From Candidatus Galacturonatibacter soehngenii (GTDB lineage: Bacteria > Bacillota > Clostridia > Lachnospirales > Lachnospiraceae): a stretch of 64,000 bases of DNA. Shown in pieces: positions 35,201 to 43,802 of the stretch (within the stretch, counting starts at the first letter, position 1; each line of letters starts with the position of its first letter). The position numbers and the translations under genes are program-made. The notes under the pieces were generated by a model. That model worked only from the letters and a program-made list of their open reading frames with translations. It was not told the origin of the DNA and searched no databases. The stretch lies in assembly GCF_008830185.1 (NCBI RefSeq), contig NZ_WAGX01000003.1, positions 62,001-126,000 of the forward strand. The letters are read 5' to 3'.

Positions 35201-35991
35201 CCGTATTTATTCCTGTATTCCCAGGAACAAACTGTGAGTATGACAGCACAAAAGCCTTTGAAAAAGCAGGTGCAAATGTCATTACGAAGGTATTTAAGAA
35301 TTTAAGTGCCAATGATATCAGAGATTCGGTGAACGAATTTGAGGAAAGCATTCAAAAATCTCAAATTATTATGTTTCCAGGAGGCTTTAGTGCAGGTGAT
35401 GAACCAGATGGTTCAGCTAAATTCTTCGCAACTGCATTTCGCAATGAGAAATTAAAAGAAGCAGTTACAAAATTAATCGATGAAAGAGATGGTCTTGTTC
35501 TTGGTATCTGTAATGGTTTTCAGGCTTTGATTAAACTAGGCTTGGTACCATATGGTAAGATAGTAGAACAAAGTGTAGATTCTCCTACACTAACGATGAA
35601 TACCATTGGACGTCATATATCCAAAATGGTTTATACAAAAGTTGTGACAAATCAATCACCTTGGCTTTTAAAGGCAGAACTTGGTAAGACATATTGCAAT
35701 CCAGCCTCTCACGGAGAAGGACGATTTGTAGCCAATGAGGAATGGATGAAAAAGCTATTTGATAACGGACAGGTTGCGACTCAATATGTTGATGAATTAG
35801 GCAATCCAACCATGAATGAAGAATGGAATCCAAATGGGTCTTATATGGCGGTTGAAGGCATTACAAGCCCAGATGGAAGAGTATTTGGAAAAATGGCACA
35901 TGCAGAACGAATAGGAGATGCGGTGGCAATGAATATTTATGGGGAACAAGATATGAAGTTGTTTGAATCTGGAGTTGCGTATTTTAAATAA
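32242..35991 (+). CDS. purL: Phosphoribosylformylglycinamidine synthase, single-chain PurL
   Basis: The product is 1,249 residues, the fused clostridial type (TIGR01857) with synthetase and glutaminase in one chain. It converts FGAR to FGAM using ATP and glutamine in purine synthesis. Visible motifs are TYWSDHCRHTTF near 218-229, FKNETHNHPTEIEPFGGAAT for ATP/metal binding, and the class I glutaminase domain at about 980-1249 with FPGGFSAGDE, the nucleophile in LGICNGFQAL and catalytic HGEGRF. ATG at 32242 follows GGAGGTAAATGT. No purine riboswitch is recognised in the 136-base leader. It appears monocistronic; the neighbouring PTS genes have a separate control region. Confidence 0.97.
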   Translation: MSVKRIFVEKKEPYAVKAKELKEEIESYLGIQNVASVRVLIRYDIENLSEEIYKKACNTVFSEPPVDNLYEETFDIGKNANVFSVEFLPGQFDQRADSAVQCVKMLSEEEEPEIKTAVTYVIQGDISQEELEQIKSYCINPVDSRETDLAKPTTLVTEFEEPADVIIFSDFIKMNQTKLEELYQSLNLAMTFKDFLHIQTYFQSEEKRDPSMTEIRVLDTYWSDHCRHTTFSTELKEVSFEEGYYKTPIVKTYEKYLADREEIFKGRDDKFVCLMDLALMAMRKLKADGKLNDLEESDEINACSIVVPVEIDGKEEEWLVSFKNETHNHPTEIEPFGGAATCLGGAIRDPLSGRSYVYQAMRITGAADPTIPLDETLKGKLPQRKIVTGAASGYSSYGNQIGLATGYVKEVYHPNFVAKRMEIGAVMGAAPRKNVMRESSDPGDIIILLGGRTGRDGCGGATGSSKVHTEESIETCGAEVQKGNAPTERKIQRLFRREEVSKLIKKCNDFGAGGVSVAIGELADGLHIYLDKVPKKYAGLDGTEIAISESQERMAVVIDPKDVKEFLSYAKEENLEAVEVATVTKEPRLVMLWRDKEIVNISRAFLDTNGAHQETTVEVTIPKQEESFFKVGKVDNVKEKWLTTLKNLNVCSQKGLVEMFDSSIGAGSVLMPYGGKYQLTETQCMVAKLPVLKGVTDTVTMMSYGYDPYLSSWSPYHGSVYAILQSVAKIVAAGGDYKKIRFTFQEYFKRMTEDPKRWGEPFVALLGAYEAQMGLGLPSIGGKDSMSGSFHDIDVPPTLTSFAVNVASYKDIITPELKQAGNKLVRFTIEKDEYELPVYEKVMKLYEEIHTAIQNKVIVSAYVPDAYGIASSISKMAFGNKLGVKLEDSIKEEELFAVEFGNIIAEVSKDQLDKLNGNFTVIGEVTKDATFTYKDTVIQMEEALHAWTNTLEKVFPTSSHEKKSEIKTGLYQSKEIYVAKNKVAKPTVFIPVFPGTNCEYDSTKAFEKAGANVITKVFKNLSANDIRDSVNEFEESIQKSQIIMFPGGFSAGDEPDGSAKFFATAFRNEKLKEAVTKLIDERDGLVLGICNGFQALIKLGLVPYGKIVEQSVDSPTLTMNTIGRHISKMVYTKVVTNQSPWLLKAELGKTYCNPASHGEGRFVANEEWMKKLFDNGQVATQYVDELGNPTMNEEWNPNGSYMAVEGITSPDGRVFGKMAHAERIGDAVAMNIYGEQDMKLFESGVAYFK

Positions 35992-36066
35992 AAATTGAAT
36001 GTGTTATTTGTGAATTATTACGTATTGACGCTCGCATATAACTTTGATAAAAATTTAATTACTTAA

Positions 36067-36149
36067 GGATTGTTACTCTTCGGGAGGCTTCCCCTTTCAT
36101 AATATTTTATTTATTTGAAAGGGATGTTTTTCGAAGAGTTTTTTGTTTT
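36067..36149 (+). promoter_or_regulatory. RAT antiterminator site overlapping a terminator, upstream of the PTS IIA gene
   Basis: GGATTGTTACTCTTCGGG begins at 36067 and matches the ribonucleic antiterminator (RAT) recognised by BglG/LicT proteins. It overlaps the 5' arm of a terminator: ACTCTTCG (36075-36082) with CGAAGAGT (36132-36139), inner stem CCCTTTCA / TGAAAGGG, then TTTTTTGTTTT. Binding of the antiterminator encoded at 36667 would let transcription proceed. Confidence 0.78.
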
Positions 36150-36168
36150 GTAAAAGGAGATATGCAAT

Positions 36169-36650
36169 ATGTTTGGGTTTTTAAAGAAAAATGCAGAGTG
36201 TTCGATTTATTCACCTGTAAATGGAATATGTTTTCCAATTGAAGAGTGTGGTGATCAGATGTTTGCACAAAAAATATTAGGTGATGGAGTTGCTTTTGAA
36301 CTGAAGGATGATGTTATATATGCGCCATGTGATGGTGAAGTGTCAGTAATCGCAGACACAAAACATGCTTTTGGGATTAATAGCTCAAACGGAACTGAAA
36401 TTTTAGTGCATGTTGGATTTGAGACAACTGGATTAATGGGAAAAGGATTTGAAACCTATGTGTCTCAGGGTGATACTGTAAAAAAAGGGCAGAAGGTTTT
36501 AAAGGTTGATATTAACTATATCAAATCACAAAATTTAAATGTGTAACACCAATGATTATAACAAGCAGCGATAATTATGATTTAGAAATTCATAATGTTT
36601 ATGGAGAGGTTTCGACAGATACTTTAACAATTACAACAAAGAAGAAATAG
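36169..36650 (+). pseudogene. PTS glucose/beta-glucoside IIA component, frameshifted
   Basis: The reading frame from ATG 36169 encodes a IIA-glc type domain with SPVNGICFPIEE, CDGEVSVIADTKHAFGI and the active-site region ILVHVGFETTGLMGKGF, then stops at 36546 after IKSQNLNV. The missing end of the domain continues at once in another frame from 36543: VTPMIITSSDNYDLEIH to a stop at 36650. One base lost near 36541 explains this. The truncated 125-residue product keeps the phosphorylation His and might work, but the last strands of the fold are lost. It is the first gene of the PTS locus, under a RAT/terminator switch. Confidence 0.75.
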
Positions 36651-36666
36651 TAATGAGGGATTGACA

Positions 36667-37497
36667 TTGCAAGTTATTAAAAATATCAATAATAACGTGA
36701 CAGTATGTATTGATTCAAAAGGTAAAGAATTAGTGGCTTTCGGTAAAGGGATTGGATTTAAAAAACCACCTTATGAAATTGAATTGTCACAAATCGAGAA
36801 AACTTTCTATGACATTGATAAGATTTTATATGAATCAATCAATGATATTGAAATTATCTATTTTGATATATCGGCAAAAGTAGTTGATTATGCAACAACG
36901 ATGTTGGATACAACATTAAACAGTAACATTGTATTTACTCTTGCTGACCATATTAAGTTTGCAATCACAAAGTATGAAGAACAATTAAATATTAGCCTAC
37001 CTATTATGAAGGATATAGAACACTTATATGATAAGGAATATGCAATCGGAGATTATGCAGTTAAGCTAATAAATAAACAATTAAATGTGAATCTTCCAAA
37101 GGAAGAAATAGCAGGGATTGCAATACACTTGATTAATGCTGAAAAACTAAAAGGAAGAAAAGGAACAGCAAAGAATCAAGAGGTTGTAAAAATGATGACT
37201 GATGTTATTGAAGATTATATGAACATTAAAGTTGACATGAATAGCTTTAGTTATTCAAGGTTTGTAACACATGTTGAGTATTTGTTAAAAAGGGTAGAAA
37301 ATCAAACAGAGATATCAAGTGAAAATGCCAAAATGTACCAATCATTAGTGGAAGCTTATCCAGAAGTCTATCAATGCGTTGAAAAGATAAAGAGAAGATT
37401 TAATAAAGAGTTTGGAATTAGATTGTGCAAAGAAGAATTATTATATTTGATGTTGCACGTAAATAGAGTGATATATCGAGAGGATTGTGACCGATAA
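36667..37497 (+). CDS. licT: BglG/LicT-family transcriptional antiterminator
   Basis: The product is 276 residues. The RNA-binding CAT domain (VIKNINNNVTVCIDSKGKE, then GKGIGFKK) is followed by two PTS-regulation domains. All four regulatory histidines are present: His95 (ADHI), His154 (AIHLI) in PRD1, His202 (THVEYL) and His264 (LHVNR) in PRD2. In the active state it binds RAT RNA and prevents termination; PTS phosphorylation tunes it. The start is taken as TTG 36667 with TGAGGGA 6 bases upstream; TTG 36661 is an alternative with no room for a ribosome site. RAT elements lie both before the IIA gene and at its own 3' end. The gene is intact although its PTS permease is decayed. Confidence 0.92.
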   Translation: MQVIKNINNNVTVCIDSKGKELVAFGKGIGFKKPPYEIELSQIEKTFYDIDKILYESINDIEIIYFDISAKVVDYATTMLDTTLNSNIVFTLADHIKFAITKYEEQLNISLPIMKDIEHLYDKEYAIGDYAVKLINKQLNVNLPKEEIAGIAIHLINAEKLKGRKGTAKNQEVVKMMTDVIEDYMNIKVDMNSFSYSRFVTHVEYLLKRVENQTEISSENAKMYQSLVEAYPEVYQCVEKIKRRFNKEFGIRLCKEELLYLMLHVNRVIYREDCDR

Positions 37498-37562
37498 GGG
37501 CTTTACCTCAGCGAATGAAAGACATGATGGATATGCGCTTTCTTTTGCTGGGGTTTTATTTT
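37482..37562 (+). promoter_or_regulatory. Second RAT/terminator switch, before the PTS IIBC gene
   Basis: GGATTGTGACCGATAAGGGC starts at 37482, within the last codons of licT, and matches the RAT consensus. It runs into ACCTCAGC (37505-37512), which pairs with GCTGGGGT (37547-37554) to form a terminator followed by TTTATTTT. It is the same mutually exclusive layout as at 36067. Confidence 0.75.
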
Positions 37563-37640
37563 AGGCAATAACAGTAATAAGGCGCGCAAGTTACTGCATA
37601 TGCATACATGAATTTATACTTATGTTTAGGAGGAGATAAA

Positions 37641-38901
37641 ATGGCTAACAATAACCAGAAAATCGCTATTAGCATTTTAGAAGCTGTTGGTGGAAAAGAC
37701 AATATTGCACAGGTTGCACATTGTATGACAAGATTAAGATTGAATTTGAAAGATGAATCAATTTTAAATGCTGATGAAGCAAAAAAAATACAAGGAGTAT
37801 TAGGAGTTCAAAAAGTAGGAGCACAACAACAATTTATAATTGGACAGAATGTTCCAGAAGTTTATATGGCATTTTGCGAAGAAGCAGGTATTCAGGCAGA
37901 AGCTGCAAACGATGAATTAATTGAAAATAAAAAACCAAAGGGAGTGAAGGGGTTACAAGTGCAATATTAGATGGTATCTCAGGATGTATCAATCCTATTC
38001 TACCTGCAATTACGTTGGCTGGTTTATTAAAGCTCATTGCAGCGTTGATTGGACCAAGCATGTTAGGGATAGTTGGTGATACAAGTGATATCTATCGACT
38101 GTTTAATTTTGCTGGAGATGCAGCTTTTTATTTCTTTCCAATATTAATTGGATATTCAGGTGCTAGTTATTTCCATGATCATGATTACCTGGATAATGTC
38201 TTATGTTGAAAAGTATGTTAAAAAAATCATTCCTGATATGCTTAAGAATATGTTGGTTCCGTTAATTACAATATTATTATGTTGCCAATCTCATTATGTG
38301 CATTAGGGCCAGTTGGAACGTTTGTAGGACAAGGATTAGCAATAGCCCTTGAAGCTCTGTTGCTGGACCATTTGCAACCGCGATTATAGCTGCTTTATGG
38401 CCACTCTTAGTTATGACAGGTATGCATCAAGCAATTATTGCATATGGTGTTTCAATGATTGCGATTAAAGGATTTGATAACACAATTTTACTTGGCGGAT
38501 ATATTTCATGTTATACTTATATTGGTTTGGGATTAGGTGCTTTAATCAGATTCAAGAATAAAGAAGATAAAAGTATGGCTTTTTCCGCTTTTTGTACCCA
38601 AGTACTTGGTGGTATCGGAGAACCAACATTATTTGGTATTATGATTCGATATAAAAAAGCAATGGTAGCTACTTTACTTGCAGGGTTTACAGGTGGCTTC
38701 TTGTCAAAAATCTTAGGAGCTAAAGTTTACTTCTTTGGAGCTACCAATTTCTTATCATTTTTATCATACGCAGGAGAAGATCCAAATAGCGTAATCATGG
38801 GATTTATTGCTAGTATCGTAGCAGCAATTATTGCATGCGTATTTCTTCTTATTTTTGGTATCGAAGATAGCGACAAAAAAATTAGAGTGAAAAAGAAATA
38901 G
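37641..38901 (+). pseudogene. PTS beta-glucoside-type IIBC component, multiply frameshifted
   Basis: The gene begins with a good ribosome site (AGGAGGAG) and an intact IIB domain with the phosphocysteine motif AHCMTRLRL. At about 37949 the frame shifts: IIC continues as VTSAILDGISG in another frame to YSGASYF near 38170. The homologous text then jumps to ITWIMSYVEKYVKKIIPDML in a third frame, implying an internal deletion of roughly 60-70 residues. Two more shifts near 38278 and 38355 lead to the last piece, VAGPFATAIIAALWPLLVM, running to 38901 and including GGIGEPTLFGI. At least four lesions make this a pseudogene. No IIA domain is attached; the IIA gene at 36169 would have been its partner. 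Confidence 0.85.
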
Positions 38902-38918
38902 AAATTTATATACAATAG

Positions 38919-38967
38919 AAATATGACTAGTTACAAGAAATGTAAAATGTGACTAGTCATATTTTGG
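38919..38967 (+). terminator. Inverted repeat after the IIBC pseudogene
   Basis: AAATATGACTAGT (38919-38931) and ACTAGTCATATTT (38952-38964) are perfectly complementary over 13 bp with a 20-base loop, then TTGG. Confidence 0.6.
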
Positions 38968-38986
38968 ATAGGATAGAGGGAACAAA

Positions 38987-39745
38987 ATGAATAAATTGAT
39001 AGTAAGAATGGATGATTTAGGTATTAGCAAAGGCGTTAATTATGGTATTTATACAGCAGCCCAATATGGACTTGCGAAGGCATGTGGCTTAATGAGTAAT
39101 ATGGAAGATGCAGTACACGGATATGAATTAATCAAAGATTTCCGTTTGAATATGGGACTGCATGTAAACATTGTCTTAGGCAAACCAGTCTCTAATGAAA
39201 ATGAAGTGAAGAGTCTTTTGGATGAATCAGGAAATTTTAAAAATAGTTGTTATTATCGAAGCAATGAAAACGACACGATTGTGTATGAAGAAGTTGTGAT
39301 TGAAATAGAAAATCAAATCAAACAATTTGAAAAAATTACTGGTTTTTTACCAGAGTATATTGATTATCATGCTGTTTGCACCCAAACATTTGTAAAAGCA
39401 ATAAGTGATGTGTGTAATAAGAAGAAGCTATTATATATTCCATTTCCAAACGGAAATATAAAAGGAAAAGAAGTGATTTATTGTGACATATCTGAAAATG
39501 AACCATTTGACGTAAAACCGGTTGATTTCTTTGAGAAGAATAAGAAATACATTTTAAACAATCCATTAGCAATAGCTGTTTTTCATCCTGGTTATATTGA
39601 TTCAAAAATTATGAAAGTTTCATCATTAAATATGCAAAGAGCAATTGATTTAGAATATATTAGTAATAGCAGTTCAAAAGAATGGCTTGTAAATAATAAT
39701 GTTAAATTAGTTGACTTCAATGAATTTAAAAAAGAAGAATGTTGA
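38987..39745 (+). CDS. chbG: YdjC/ChbG-family carbohydrate deacetylase
   Basis: The product is 252 residues. The metal-binding Asp-Asp motif VRMDDLGIS near residues 6-14, the His in MGLHVNIVLG and the His in IDYHAVCT match YdjC/ChbG proteins, which remove acetyl groups from N-acetylated sugars such as chitobiose or diacetyl oligosaccharides. HPGYID near the end is also conserved. It lies after the decayed PTS operon and could have deacetylated the sugar that the PTS imported. The gene is intact, with GAGGGAAC upstream of ATG. Confidence 0.88.
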   Translation: MNKLIVRMDDLGISKGVNYGIYTAAQYGLAKACGLMSNMEDAVHGYELIKDFRLNMGLHVNIVLGKPVSNENEVKSLLDESGNFKNSCYYRSNENDTIVYEEVVIEIENQIKQFEKITGFLPEYIDYHAVCTQTFVKAISDVCNKKKLLYIPFPNGNIKGKEVIYCDISENEPFDVKPVDFFEKNKKYILNNPLAIAVFHPGYIDSKIMKVSSLNMQRAIDLEYISNSSSKEWLVNNNVKLVDFNEFKKEEC

Positions 39746-39781
39746 GTTTATGAGTGAAATTAAGCATGAAAGTTAAAATTA

Positions 39782-39830
39782 TTACCCAGAATAGTAAGGA
39801 ATCGACTTAAATTCTGGGTAAATTTTTATT
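39782..39830 (+). terminator. Intrinsic terminator after the YdjC gene
   Basis: TTACCCAGAAT (39782-39792) pairs perfectly with ATTCTGGGTAA (39811-39821), followed by ATTTTTATTT. Confidence 0.85.
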
Positions 39831-39839
39831 TGGAGAAAA

Positions 39840-39962
39840 GTGAGAGAAACCTTGAGAAATAGGGATTTTGAGACTGAAGGGATTGCTCCTTTAATAGAAA
39901 ATTATCCCAAGGCACTTCCGATTTCGCTAGAAAGACACCCAAACCTTACACAGAGAAATTAG
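39840..39962 (+). other. Possible 40-aa small ORF in a long intergenic region
   Basis: GTG at 39840 with GGAGAA upstream opens a 40-codon frame (VRETLRNRDFETEGIAPL, then IENYPKALPISLERHPNLTQ). No relatives are recognised and it may be chance or a remnant. The rest of 39963-40273 holds a weak terminator-like hairpin (AGACCT 40000-40005 with AGGTCT 40033-40038, T-run) and the upstream region of the ABC genes, with TATAAT at 40248-40253 but no good -35 box. Confidence 0.25.
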
Positions 39963-40273
39963 ATTCCGCCTAGATAGAAAAGAGTAAAACAAATTTTACA
40001 GACCTTATTTAGAGTGAATTATCCTTTATATGAGGTCTTTTTGCAAGGACTTATCTTAAGTGTAGTATTAAATACATTGAAAGGCATTTTATCATTTATT
40101 TGATTTGAACTTATCGACTATGGTAAAATATGGTAAGAGGGAGAAGGAAAACTGTTGACTTGAGAAAAAAACGTATGAGTCAAAATTCTAAGTAATTTTA
40201 TTGAAGGGAAATACACACTCAGTGAAATAAAGTTTATCCATTCATACTATAATATTAATAAGGAGAAACAAGA

Positions 40274-40978
40274 ATGAATAATGTATTATTAGAGGCAAAA
40301 TCAATTACAAAGAAATATGATGATACTAGATATGTTCTTAAAGAGGTTGATTTGGTTATTGAAGGTGGTCAGTTTATTGCTATATTAGGCCATAGCGGTT
40401 CCGGAAAATCTACCATGCTTAATGTATTATCTACGATTTTGAAACCTACATCTGGTCAAGTTTTTTACAAAGGTAAGGATATCACAAGGTTAAGCAAACG
40501 AGATATTGCCTCCCTTAGAAGAGATGACATTGGCTTTGTGTTTCAACATTATTTAATGCTGCCTAATTTGACTGTACGTGAAAATATTCAGATTGGAAAC
40601 CAAAAAGAGAATAATGATATTGACTTGGAGAAATTATGTGATTTATTAGGTATCAATCAGTTATTAGAAAGATATCCATATCAATTGTCAGGTGGTGAGC
40701 AACAAAGGGTTTGTATAGCAAGAGCACTAATTAAAAACCCAGCCATCTTATTTTGTGATGAGGCTACAGGAGCTCTTGATAGTGATAATAGCAAGAATAT
40801 TATATGTATGCTTCATAATATTAAAAAAGAATATGGAACGACCATAATTTTCACTACCCATAACAAAGAGATAGCAAAAACAGCAGATCGTATCTTGCAA
40901 TTGGAAGATGGTCAGATTATTGAAGATTATATGAACCAGCAGATTTTGTCACCAGAACATATGAAATGGGAGATTTAA
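40274..40978 (+). CDS. ABC transporter ATP-binding protein, MacB/LolD type
   Basis: The product is 234 residues. Walker A LGHSGSGKST lies near 37-46, Q-loop FVFQHYLMLPNLTV, signature LSGGEQQRVCIARAL, Walker B ILFCDEATGALDSD and switch FTTHNKEI. The MacB-like class works with FtsX-type permeases in peptide export, lipoprotein handling or antibiotic resistance. It starts after AAGGAG and is followed after 2 bases by its permease. No two-component genes adjoin, unlike BceAB loci. Confidence 0.92.
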   Translation: MNNVLLEAKSITKKYDDTRYVLKEVDLVIEGGQFIAILGHSGSGKSTMLNVLSTILKPTSGQVFYKGKDITRLSKRDIASLRRDDIGFVFQHYLMLPNLTVRENIQIGNQKENNDIDLEKLCDLLGINQLLERYPYQLSGGEQQRVCIARALIKNPAILFCDEATGALDSDNSKNIICMLHNIKKEYGTTIIFTTHNKEIAKTADRILQLEDGQIIEDYMNQQILSPEHMKWEI

Positions 40979-40980
40979 TT

Positions 40981-42696
40981 ATGATATTACTTTTTAAATA
41001 TTTATCAAGAGATTTAATTAAAAAAAAGAGCATGATATCAGTACTCTTCCTATTCACAGTATTCATTTCCTTCATGTATTTTTTTGTCCATTTTTCTATT
41101 GATAAAAATTGGCTTATCCTCAACGAAATACTTGAGCAAAACGGAAATTTATCTGCAGACGAAGCCAAATATTATACTGCATTACAAAACAACCAAATAT
41201 TGATAAGAAATATTACTGTGGCTATGATGAGCATATTTTCTATCATTCTTTTTATGTTTATGAAAAATTTTATTCATAAGAACGAAACAAATATAGGACA
41301 TATTTTGTCTATGGGTTTTTTGGAACATGATGTGATTATTGCACTTGTATTTGCAACAGCATGTTTTTCAATTATTGGATCGTTGGTTGGTTTGGTTTTG
41401 GGATACTTTGGTTCAAGTATTTTGATGAATGCAAATATGGAAACATATTTGATAAATGGTATCGTAAAAGGAATAAATATAAAAACATTATTGATAGGAA
41501 CACTGTTAACTACGGCTGTTTTTTGTGTTGTAACATATGCTACAGGTATTGGTATGGGAAGAAAAGACGTAGCATTAATGATAAAACATATGGATAAGAA
41601 AGAACCTCACCCAGGTCTTATTGAAGCTTTAGTCTCCAGGTTTCCAATTAAAGATAAGTTCAAATTCAAGTTGACTATGAAAAACATCAGTGCAGTCTTA
41701 TTCATAGTGGTAGCTGTTGTTACATTTAATATCATGTTTGTGTTAAGCGTTTCGCTTTTCTTTAGTGGGAAAAAAATCATTGAAACACAAACAACAAATC
41801 GTGATTATTCTTATGATGTGAGCTACAATAATTATATGACAAATAATAATCAAAGCGAAACAGAAGATATTTATTATTTAAAAGAGGAAGGTACGATTGA
41901 ACTTGAAGGAGATACCTTACAGTATAATATCGTAGGCTTAGATCATACGAGTTCTTTATTTCAATTAGTAGATAAAAATAATAAAGCAATTAATATAGAA
42001 GAAGGTATTATACTAAATCCTGAACTAGAGGAAAATTATGGTCTTAAAGTTGGGGATGAAATTCATCTAATAGTGGCGGGAGAAGCCTATGCAATTCCAG
42101 TAGTTGCGAGTGCAGTAAATGCGGACCTAAAAACCATTTATATACCAAAGCAGCAATTAGCTAAAATGCTGAGTCAAAATAGTATGTCTTATAATGGTGT
42201 TCTAACAAATCGTAGGCTTGAAGATGGTGTTGTTACTACTTTTGAAGACAAGATAGCTACCATACAACGAGGATTAACTTCTAATAAAGCAAGTGCCGTT
42301 ATTAATCAAAGTATTGGTGTTATTACAGGATGCCTACTTATCTATTTAGCTTTATTAATTGGTTTGAACAATAATATGAAGAGTATTTTGATTTTTGATT
42401 TGTTAGGTTATAATAATCGAGAAGTAAATAAGGTTTTATTGAATCCACATATGATACTTATTAATATTTTTTTCTGGATAACATTACCAATAGGTGTTTA
42501 TGTGGCGAGAGGAATTCAAATTATGACCTCCATACAAACGGGTGATTATATGCCGTTTCAAATAAACATTGTAACAGTTGCATATATGCTATTCATTTTA
42601 AACTTGCTGTGTTTTCTGGTGAGAGCTTTATTTGCTATTAAGATTAAACATATTATTTATGCAGAACGACAAGCAGAATTTTTGCAAGAATGGTAA
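40981..42696 (+). CDS. FtsX-family ABC transporter permease
   Basis: The product is 571 residues. One helix at 18-36 is followed by a three-helix FtsX block (about 72-200), an isolated helix near 240, a large extracytoplasmic domain (about 265-445) and a final three-helix block (about 450-560). The topology is like a ten-helix-type permease with fewer helices; the external domain probably binds substrate. ATG at 40981 follows GGGAG; ATG at 40966 would lie inside the ATPase gene. It partners the preceding ATPase. Confidence 0.83.
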   Translation: MILLFKYLSRDLIKKKSMISVLFLFTVFISFMYFFVHFSIDKNWLILNEILEQNGNLSADEAKYYTALQNNQILIRNITVAMMSIFSIILFMFMKNFIHKNETNIGHILSMGFLEHDVIIALVFATACFSIIGSLVGLVLGYFGSSILMNANMETYLINGIVKGINIKTLLIGTLLTTAVFCVVTYATGIGMGRKDVALMIKHMDKKEPHPGLIEALVSRFPIKDKFKFKLTMKNISAVLFIVVAVVTFNIMFVLSVSLFFSGKKIIETQTTNRDYSYDVSYNNYMTNNNQSETEDIYYLKEEGTIELEGDTLQYNIVGLDHTSSLFQLVDKNNKAINIEEGIILNPELEENYGLKVGDEIHLIVAGEAYAIPVVASAVNADLKTIYIPKQQLAKMLSQNSMSYNGVLTNRRLEDGVVTTFEDKIATIQRGLTSNKASAVINQSIGVITGCLLIYLALLIGLNNNMKSILIFDLLGYNNREVNKVLLNPHMILINIFFWITLPIGVYVARGIQIMTSIQTGDYMPFQINIVTVAYMLFILNLLCFLVRALFAIKIKHIIYAERQAEFLQEW

Positions 42697-42786
42697 TTGT
42701 GCAATGAAGATATATAAGATATGAAATATTATTTTAAACAATACGATGTTGTATATATCGCTTAAACTATAGGAAGTCGTAAGAAA

Positions 42787-42832
42787 AAAGTATATTTTTT
42801 GCAATTGTAAAGTATATTTTTACTGTTATAAT
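42787..42832 (+). promoter_or_regulatory. Promoter with two direct repeats upstream of the lipoprotein gene
   Basis: AAAGTATATTTTT occurs at 42787-42799 and again at 42809-42821, exactly 22 bp apart. TTGTAA (42805-42810), 16 bases and TATAAT (42827-42832) form the promoter, so the second repeat fills the spacer. Repeats on the same face of the helix suggest a regulator site. Confidence 0.55.
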
Positions 42833-42935
42833 GAAACTATGTTAAATAGGGGCTATTTTGCAACTGACTTAAGATATCGGTTTTTCATTTAACATATAAC
42901 ATGGAAACAGTAAGCATGAAAAAGAGGTGTAAAGT

Positions 42936-43610
42936 ATGAGAAGAGTGAGAACAATATTATTGATTGGGTTAGCCATGGTTCTAGCAATGGGCTGTAGTGC
43001 GAAGAAAGCTTATGAAGACGAAAATAAGAGCGAGTCTGTTCAAGTAGATAATAATAAGAATGAAACGGAAACTGGTAATGACAAGATTCTAGAAATTGAC
43101 GAAAAGTCAGCACAACAATTAGTATCAGAAAGACTAGATACTACGAAATATAGTGTTGAAAAAGAAGATGAGATTACAGTCGATAGTAACAGTTATTACG
43201 TGTTTAAAATTCTTGAGAATGGTAACACTCTTTCGATGGGAGTTGCTGTTGATAAGGTTTCAGGGGAATTGTATGCTTACAAAGAAGACAAAACAATTGC
43301 ACCCTATAATGAATTTACCCTATATGATGAAAGTAAGGATGTAAAGGTTAACTGGGAAGGTACTTATAATAGTGCTACAGCCACACTTGAATTGTTGCCA
43401 GCAGATGATAATTCCTTTGAATTTACATTAACCGATAAAGAAAGTAACACTTCTGTTTCAGGCGTTGCACAAGGTGGCGGCAAAGAGGCAAATTACGAGG
43501 AGAATGGCTATACAATTACCTTTGTAAATGAAAAGGAGAGTATTACGATTAATGAAAGTGGTACAAGCTCAGTAGGAATTTCTTTTCAAGGAACTTTTAC
43601 CAAAAAATAA
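42936..43610 (+). CDS. Putative lipoprotein of unknown function
   Basis: The product is 224 residues. The signal peptide MRRVRTILLIGLAMVLAMGC ends in a lipobox with Cys20. A Lys/Glu/Asn-rich linker follows, then a PepSY-like region (SAQQLVSERLDTTKYSVEKE, then YYVFKILENGNTL and GVAVDKVSGELYAYKED) and a C-terminal beta-rich domain of about 100 residues. No enzymatic motif is seen. It has its own promoter with repeated sites and a terminator, so it is monocistronic. Confidence 0.75.
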   Translation: MRRVRTILLIGLAMVLAMGCSAKKAYEDENKSESVQVDNNKNETETGNDKILEIDEKSAQQLVSERLDTTKYSVEKEDEITVDSNSYYVFKILENGNTLSMGVAVDKVSGELYAYKEDKTIAPYNEFTLYDESKDVKVNWEGTYNSATATLELLPADDNSFEFTLTDKESNTSVSGVAQGGGKEANYEENGYTITFVNEKESITINESGTSSVGISFQGTFTKK

Positions 43611-43625
43611 AGGAATACCAATTAG

Positions 43626-43662
43626 TCATGTGTTTCATAAAGCTATGAGACACATGATTTTG
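43626..43662 (+). terminator. Intrinsic terminator after the lipoprotein gene
   Basis: TCATGTGTTTCATA (43626-43639) pairs with TATGAGACACATGA (43644-43657), one G-T pair, loop AAGC, then TTTT. Confidence 0.8.
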
Positions 43663-43802
43663 AAATCCATAGAATACCTTTATAATCCCTTTTTATCAAT
43701 AGAATAGATTCGTCTTGTTCAAAAGCAAAAATTATGGTAACATATGTTTAACAAAATGTAACAATATAGCTAATTTGACACAAAGAGAAAAGAGGGAGAA
43801 CA

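Noticed and set aside
38015-38901. Two separate short genes, at 38015-38209 and 38413-38901
   Set aside because: Their products are consecutive pieces of one PTS IIC domain in different frames, so they are parts of a pseudogene rather than genes.
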